Shown in pieces: positions 58,837 to 64,000 of a DNA stretch of 64,000 nucleotides. A model generated the notes under the pieces. The model was not told the DNA's origin. It did not search any database and saw nothing but the letters and a program-made list of their open reading frames with translations. Source of the stretch: Fasciola hepatica (lineage: Eukaryota > Platyhelminthes > Trematoda > Plagiorchiida > Fasciolidae); contig CANUEZ040000002.1 in assembly GCA_948099385.1 (NCBI GenBank), positions 2,548,001 to 2,612,000 on the forward strand, in the 5' to 3' direction. The translations under genes and the position numbers were made by a program. Every line of letters starts with the position of its first letter. Positions within the stretch are counted from its first letter, which is position 1.

Positions 58837-59422
58837 CCTTCGGTTACGGTGGACGCGAAACACCCATCACTTACGTAACTCATTACGCCAATGGTGTACA
58901 CGCAGGTGGAAAAACACAGTTTAGGTATTCTGGCAGTTATTCTTTTAGCCAAACTTCACTGGGTCAGATCACATTGGCCAGTAGTCCCCACCAGTGGCAC
59001 GTTTTTCACACAAAACAGGGATTTTGGGACAATGACAAGTGAGGACAACTTTCTCGAATAATAATTAAGAAACAGTCCAACGTTTTCAAAATATTTCACC
59101 CTTTTTGCCATTGCCAGATACGAATCGACATCCCACTTCAATTTTAGAGTCCACTATACAACAATGATGACCATTTCGTTGATCGAGATGTTTCTACCAA
59201 GGAAAAATCGCTCATTTTTTTGTCTTTATAAATATACCAAGTAAGTCACTTAAAACCCAGCAAGTAACTCGTATTTCAAAATAAGCTTGGCAGATCAATT
59301 TCTTGTGTTTCAAAATTGGCGCCCCAGAATTCCTGGATTACGCGCCAATTCAAAAATATCCAGGTCGGAACTTACCCCTCTACCAGCAGTGCGACCTTCA
59401 GACGATAACAACCGCCGACCTT

Positions 59423-59461
59423 CAGCTCAGCTCAGTTGTTCAGTTCAGTTCAGTTCAGTTT
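59423..59461. repeat. (TTCAG)n pentamer
   Basis: Four to five imperfect TTCAG/CTCAG units, just beyond the 3' end of the CR1-like element. Confidence 0.85.
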
Positions 59462-59643
59462 GCACAGGACTTGGTGTGGCTAGAGCCAATCGTGTGTCCA
59501 GATAGTTGTGTTGTCGGCGCGTTTCCGTAGCTCCCAACACTGCGTGATTTTCTTTTTCTGAAAGGCAGAAATTTTGTGCAGTATCAGCCCTGGCAGAGTA
59601 AGGTGGAAACAATAAGTAAATTGCATCTGACCCTAAAAGTTGC

Positions 59644-62409
59644 TTAGCATAACTCGGGGTATACCGCCACCCAACATAGGTCTAGTGCTTTCTTAAAGGC
59701 CTTCACTGTTGTGGTATTTATGACCTCTTCCGGGAGCTTATTCCAATAGGGTACCACTCTATTTGAGAAGTACTTCGCCCTAATTTGGAGCCTCGAATGT
59801 TTCCTTTGTAATCTAAGGCTATGCCCCCTTGTGCCTCTCTCGGGGATCAGCGAAAAAAGGTCTTCTCGACTTATTCCTGACAGTCCTTTCATTACCTTGA
59901 AGGTTTCTATCAAATCCCCGCGAATGCGCCGTCTTTCCATCGAGAATAGGTCTAGGGCACGGAGACGCTCTGTGTAGTTAAACCCCCTTTGCCCAGCCAC
60001 CATTCTAGTGGCTAGCCCTTGCGCTTTCTCCAGACAGTCGATATCTTTCTGGTAGTACGGTGCCCAGGCCTGCACGCAGTACTCCATATGCGGCCTAACT
60101 ACGGCCTGATATATCGGAACGAATATCTCCGGATCTCTACACGACATAATGGATCTAACTCGAAAGAGTTCCCTCCTGGCCGTATTGGCTGCTGAGGTGC
60201 ACTGCTTTGACGGCTTAAAGCTGTTGTCCATTATAACGCCCAAGTCTTTGACCTGCGAGACCACTTGCAACGAACCCACACTATTCTCACTAGCCCCTGT
60301 ATTTGTGGTCAAGCATTGACACTTGGTGAGGTTTAGTGGAAGGTCCCATTTGCGTGCCCAGTTTTGTACTGCTAACACGTCAAGTTCTATATCTACTCCA
60401 GCTATCTTGACGTCATCGGCAAACATAAAGGTGGGGTTTGTAAGCCCACGTGCTAGGTCGTTGATGAAGATGAGGAAGAGCAGAGGGCCGAGCACCGAGC
60501 CCTGTGGCACCCCACTCGTTGCACCTTCCGGTTTTGAAACATGGTTCCCCACCTTAACACTAAAGGTTCGCCCTGTTAAGAAACTACTTATCCATTGTCT
60601 GGCCATTCCAACAATTCCCATGGACTGCAGTTTGACGTCCAGAAATCTGTGGTTCACGGAATCAAATGCCTTGCTGAAGTCCAAGTAACAGACCGCAATC
60701 GATTGCCCTTCGTCCAGACGCTTGGTTACCTCATCGAGGAACAGCAGGAGATTCGTCAGACAGGATCGCCCTGCCACAAACCCATGCTGAGCATTTGATA
60801 TGAGGTTGTGTTGAACCAAATGCCTAGAGATCTGTTTTCTGACTATTCGCTCCAGGCACTTACACAGTACCGAAGTCAAGCTAACCGGCCGGTAATTTTC
60901 CGCCTTTTGCCGAGGCTCACTCTTGTATATGCCTACCACTGTTGCTCTCCTCCAGTCTCCCGGCACAGTTCCCTCTCTAAGTGACGTTTCATACAGCTTC
61001 GTCACCGGAGCCTTCAGGACCTCGGCCAGAGGCTGAACGATTGCTGGATGAATCCCGTCTGGACCTGCTGCTTTGTTCCTATTCAAAGTTTGCAACTCCG
61101 CGTACACTTCTTCTTCTCCTACAGTAAGTTCGGGTATTGGAGGCGCCTGTGGGCCCTCCATTCTTTCCTCCAAACTGTTTTCTGGCCGATATATGCTCTT
61201 GAAGAATTCCAAGAGCGTGTCAGCCTTGTCTTCGTCGTTTAGAGCTAGTCGCCCCTGTGCTCCTTCCAAAGTTGCTACGCTCTCTCTCATACGTTTGTGA
61301 GATTGCACGTAGGCGTAGAATCGCTTTGGGTTTGTGCGGACCGACGCCGCTAACCGACGCTCGAAAGCATATTTCTCCACTCTTTGGATCTCTTGAGCCC
61401 TGTTCCTAGCCATCTTATAGCTATTCCATGCCCCCTGAGTTCTGTACAGCTTGTACGCCGCCCATCGTTGCCTACGAATAACTATGGCCTTGCGGACCTT
61501 CGACTTCCACCATGGGGGTAGACTTCTACTGCTTGCCACCATCAGGGGTGCGAACTCATCTGTAAGTTCGAGTAGCCCCATCTTGATGGTCTCCCAACGT
61601 TCCTCTACGGAGGCATTTGTGTGTCTCGGTGTCCACTGAATTTCCTCCGCCGCCTTCTTCAGTTCACCTATGTTGATTCTCCCATAGCGCCGACGTAACA
61701 CGATTTCCTTCGGCGCCTTGCTTAGTCTTAGTGTGACCCTTAGGACTACATGATCACTTTTTCCAAGTGGCTCTTCCCACTTAATTTCCTTAACGTCCTG
61801 ATGGTGCCGCGTTATGATTAAGTCAAGGAGAGACGGGTGCTGTCCACCTCTGTGTCTAGTGGCCTGTGTCACATGCTGCGTAAGTGCATGTAATTGGACC
61901 CACTGCAGAAATTTGTCGCCCGTTGATCCCCTTGGTGCGATCCCGTTTTCCCAGTTAATTTCGGGTAGATTGAGATCCCCTAATAAGATGAACTCCTTTG
62001 TCTGTGCCAGCACCGCATCCAGCATTTGGAAAAGCTCAACATCTTCCTCATCTGTGGCTAGCGGTGCCCTGTAGATACAGATAATGCATATTGTACGCCC
62101 CTCGATCCTAATAAAGCAGGATCTGACCTGTACATTACCGGAGACTAAGTTGAACGGAGCCTCCCAATGGCCTATGTCGGTCCGTATTAGAAGTGCCACT
62201 CCGCCCCCCTGCCTTCCATCTGTTCTATCCTGTCTGTAGGCAGCGTATCCCTGGAAGCGCATGTCAGTATATGGCTTTATCCAAGTTTCCGTCAACGCAA
62301 CGACCTCAGACTCTGCGATCCTAGCCGTCAACTCCCCTCTTTTTCCCGGGAGACTGCAGGTATTGATGTACCATATTGACGGTTCCCTGGTCCTCGTTAC
62401 TGACTTCAT
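59644..62409 (-). CDS. LINE ORF2: AP endonuclease and reverse transcriptase, 921 aa
   Basis: Residues 12-225 are an APE-type endonuclease: INTCSLPGKRGEL, ALTETWI (catalytic Glu), GGVALLIR, LLGDLNLPEINW (about 142), LLDLIITR and SDHVV (about 218, catalytic His). Residues about 445-710 are the reverse transcriptase: KAAGPDGIHP, NYRPVSLTSVLCK, YLDFSKAFDSVNH, GVPQGSVLGPLLF and FADD (663-666, catalytic Asp pair). The C-terminal region has YCVQAWAPYY, MERRRIRGDLIETFK and the VVPYWNKLPEEVI block. All catalytic residues I can identify are present. It nicks the target and copies the element RNA by target-primed reverse transcription. The ATG is 15 nt after the ORF1 stop. Confidence 0.93.
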   Translation of the reverse strand: MKSVTRTREPSIWYINTCSLPGKRGELTARIAESEVVALTETWIKPYTDMRFQGYAAYRQDRTDGRQGGGVALLIRTDIGHWEAPFNLVSGNVQVRSCFIRIEGRTICIICIYRAPLATDEEDVELFQMLDAVLAQTKEFILLGDLNLPEINWENGIAPRGSTGDKFLQWVQLHALTQHVTQATRHRGGQHPSLLDLIITRHHQDVKEIKWEEPLGKSDHVVLRVTLRLSKAPKEIVLRRRYGRINIGELKKAAEEIQWTPRHTNASVEERWETIKMGLLELTDEFAPLMVASSRSLPPWWKSKVRKAIVIRRQRWAAYKLYRTQGAWNSYKMARNRAQEIQRVEKYAFERRLAASVRTNPKRFYAYVQSHKRMRESVATLEGAQGRLALNDEDKADTLLEFFKSIYRPENSLEERMEGPQAPPIPELTVGEEEVYAELQTLNRNKAAGPDGIHPAIVQPLAEVLKAPVTKLYETSLREGTVPGDWRRATVVGIYKSEPRQKAENYRPVSLTSVLCKCLERIVRKQISRHLVQHNLISNAQHGFVAGRSCLTNLLLFLDEVTKRLDEGQSIAVCYLDFSKAFDSVNHRFLDVKLQSMGIVGMARQWISSFLTGRTFSVKVGNHVSKPEGATSGVPQGSVLGPLLFLIFINDLARGLTNPTFMFADDVKIAGVDIELDVLAVQNWARKWDLPLNLTKCQCLTTNTGASENSVGSLQVVSQVKDLGVIMDNSFKPSKQCTSAANTARRELFRVRSIMSCRDPEIFVPIYQAVVRPHMEYCVQAWAPYYQKDIDCLEKAQGLATRMVAGQRGFNYTERLRALDLFSMERRRIRGDLIETFKVMKGLSGISREDLFSLIPERGTRGHSLRLQRKHSRLQIRAKYFSNRVVPYWNKLPEEVINTTTVKAFKKALDLCWVAVYPELC

Positions 62410-62423
62410 TGCTAATTCTAGGG

Positions 62424-62815
62424 CTAGGGTATCCTCGGGCGCAATGTCCGAGGTGATGCCCCGTTTTTTGCCTCTAAGGGTGTCGGCGGTGCAGCATCTT
62501 GCATATCGAGTGAGACTCTGAGTGTCGTGGCTTTTTCTTTTCCACCCGTCGCCCCAGTGTCAGGCTCGACATGCACAAAGGACGTTACCCCCTTTTGAGT
62601 CGCCGTACCGATGGGCCGGGATGGTCTTGCGACCACCTTAGCCCAACTGGTTTCCTCGGTTTTTCCCTCTGATACCTCCAACTTCGCTGGGTGCACCAGA
62701 GAGGACTTCTTGTCTTGAAGTCTTGAAGTACTACACGGGTTCGAGGCTTTGAGCCCAATTGTCCCGGTTCTTTAGGAAATCTTTGATCTTCTGTCGGATT
62801 CACCGAGCTGAAACG
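62424..62815 (-). pseudogene. LINE ORF1 C-terminal part, frameshifted
   Basis: The minus frame up to 62696 (HPAKLEVSEGKTEETSWAKV, then TLRVSLDMQDAAPP, ending RTLRPRIP and stop) continues the frame above it (SSVNPTEDQRFPKEPGQLGS) only if one copy of the direct 8-bp duplication TCTTGAAG/TCTTGAAG at about 62713-62728 is disregarded. ORF1 proteins of this LINE group bind RNA; no zinc knuckle is visible in the part present. Confidence 0.6.
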
Positions 62816-62949
62816 AGAGTAGGAAGAAGCGGGGGGGGGGGGCGGGGGTGGCAGCGAAAACAAGATACACATAACCTCATGCAGTGTAACACTGTGGACA
62901 GTGCCTTTAGCTGAGTGGTGGTGCGGCATTCATGAACATATATGTGATA

Positions 62950-63190
62950 AAAGACATCTATTTTGTTAGTTTTTTGACAAAGGGAATTATTGGGAGAGAC
63001 CCAGGTAGAGGTATAGCTTTTTCTTGAAAATAGTTTTGTTCTGCGAGAGAACAATATCTTCCGGAAGTGCATTCCACATTGTAATAACCCTATAGCCATA
63101 AAAGTTAATCCTTAATGAAGTGCGTGGCCTCGGTTTGAAAACTTTTCTGCTGTGACCACGGAGAGAAGAGGCTGGACAGACGGAGAAGAA
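62950..63190 (-). mobile_element. Older LINE 3' coding end
   Basis: The minus translation gives RGHSRKVFKPRPRTSLRINF, GYRVITMWNALPEDIV and FKKKLYLYLG, the conserved last block of CR1-group reverse transcriptases (R-G-H-x-x-K, then R-V-x-x-x-W-N-x-L-P). It is clearly different in sequence from the intact element next to it. Confidence 0.75.
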
Positions 63191-64000
63191 GCAATCGCTT
63201 TGACCTGTTTCAAAATGGTGGTGTAAGGTTGATTAGACCTTACTTCGCGGTTTCCTTAGTAAACGCGTGCTTCGGTCCTTCGTACTGCGTGGACCACCTG
63301 CACGTTACTCTAATGTGCGGCACTGCACAAATATGTTAACCAGAACAGTATTCTCCACGACCCGTGAGATTGAGAAGGCGATTGGGAGAGATAGTGGTTA
63401 GCGTGTATTTGGGAGCGTGCATGAGGGCGTGCGCAAGAGCAACGGTCAAATGGCAACCACGCTTGGCAGTCAGCGTTCAGTTAAACAATAAACGTGGTAA
63501 AAGTATGAACGAAGATGGCAACCGCTACAGGGGCCTCCTCCTAGAAGTCCGACGGAGTTGGGCTTCGATCGTGATGGTAAGCCGGAATCATTGGTTGTCC
63601 AGGAACTCCTCATAGCTTCTCCGTTATATTGTTGTTGACGTCGAACGACTGCTGATGAGTTTACCGGTGCCTGCACTCTCGAGGTCCGATGTGCGTGGGT
63701 CCAACTGTGTTTTGGCGCCCGCGGGTCTCATACGAATGCAAGCCGGAAAATGCCTCATCAGGTCCATCCAAAAAGCCGTCCAGTTGCCGTCTCCAGTGCC
63801 AGGCTGACCAATCGTCCCGTTGTCCAGTGAGCGGTTGGCTCCTTGAACGTGCACGGGAGTCAGCCAGGCTACGGATGAAGCCAATGTGACTTGTTAGATC
63901 CGTCTGAGAGAGGGCAAGGTAAACTGGAACAAAATAGCGCCTGAGGGCGCCGGCGGATGTTGGACCGTAATAACAACACACAAACGATGTTCGGTGTTGT
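63191..64000. other. Unassigned right end
   Basis: GC-richer than the middle of the window. Minus frames 63884-63624 and 63981-63661 have no recognised domain. An AATAAACG motif lies at 63487. Could be a LINE or LTR untranslated region. Confidence 0.35.

Larger units (their letters stand above)
59550..62829 (-). mobile_element. CR1-like non-LTR retrotransposon, ORF2 intact
   Basis: Minus-strand element with a short 3' UTR (59643 down to about 59555, ending in an A-rich AGAAAAAGAAAA stretch), an unbroken ORF2 and the C-terminal part of ORF1. The 5' side stops near a poly-G/C run at 62831, so the copy is probably 5'-truncated. Unlike all other LINEs in the window its main ORF has no stop, which suggests recent insertion. 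Confidence 0.92.

Overview
This window is eukaryotic, repeat-rich nuclear DNA and most likely comes from a parasitic flatworm, probably a digenean trematode. The reasons are two animal genes split by both very small (32-33 nt) and very long (6-10 kb) introns, many decayed RTE-type LINEs, an intact CR1-like LINE, a Penelope-like element with a GIY-YIG endonuclease, tRNA-derived SINEs and long (TA)n tracts. The phylum and class are inferences. There is no bacterial, plasmid or phage signature: no operons, ribosome binding sites or CRISPR.

Two host genes are recognised with confidence, both on the minus strand. An NSUN7-like (NOL1/NOP2/Sun, RNA m5C methyltransferase family) gene has five placed exons between 11002 and 328 and runs off the left edge. 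Four of the five exons join in phase in two pairs or more (10882-11002 to 4044-4276; 2389-2572 to 1337-1556 to 328-471), and one exon between 4044 and 2572 is unplaced. A complete NUP50 (nuclear pore / Ran-binding nucleoporin) gene runs from 57749 to 43140 in five exons, all in phase, predicting 414 residues. A third, unrecognised plus-strand gene has four phase-compatible exons at 18673-21070. Isolated exon candidates lie on the minus strand at 17058-17465, 17769-17958 and 27150-27344, and on the plus strand at 46640-46823.

Layout: 0-11 kb NSUN7-like gene, with an RTE copy (5280-8000) in its long intron; 11-17 kb mostly unassigned with a SINE at 13.8 kb; 17-21 kb candidate exons on both strands; 23-25.6 kb decayed RTE-like LINE tails; 26.1-26.7 kb Penelope-like relic; 27-28.3 kb candidate exon plus unassigned GC-rich sequence; 28.7-29.9 kb truncated RTE ending in a (TA)n tract, then an LTR-like segment; 34.3-37.7 kb another RTE; 38.06-41.88 kb a 1272-bp LINE fragment in three head-to-tail copies; 43.1-57.75 kb NUP50, its introns holding RTE pieces in both orientations, including the longest one (51.7-55.0 kb, plus strand); 59.5-62.8 kb a CR1-like LINE with an unbroken 921-residue endonuclease/reverse transcriptase ORF, next to an older LINE end at 62.95-63.19 kb.

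The mobile elements explain most of the long reading frames. The host genes keep their reading frame only in short exons. No wholly new multi-gene system was seen. The most notable points are the apparent loss of catalytic residues in the NSUN7-like protein, the near-identical tandem triplication, the intact LINE among decayed relatives, and a 3' flank shared by two RTE copies that suggests read-through transduction.
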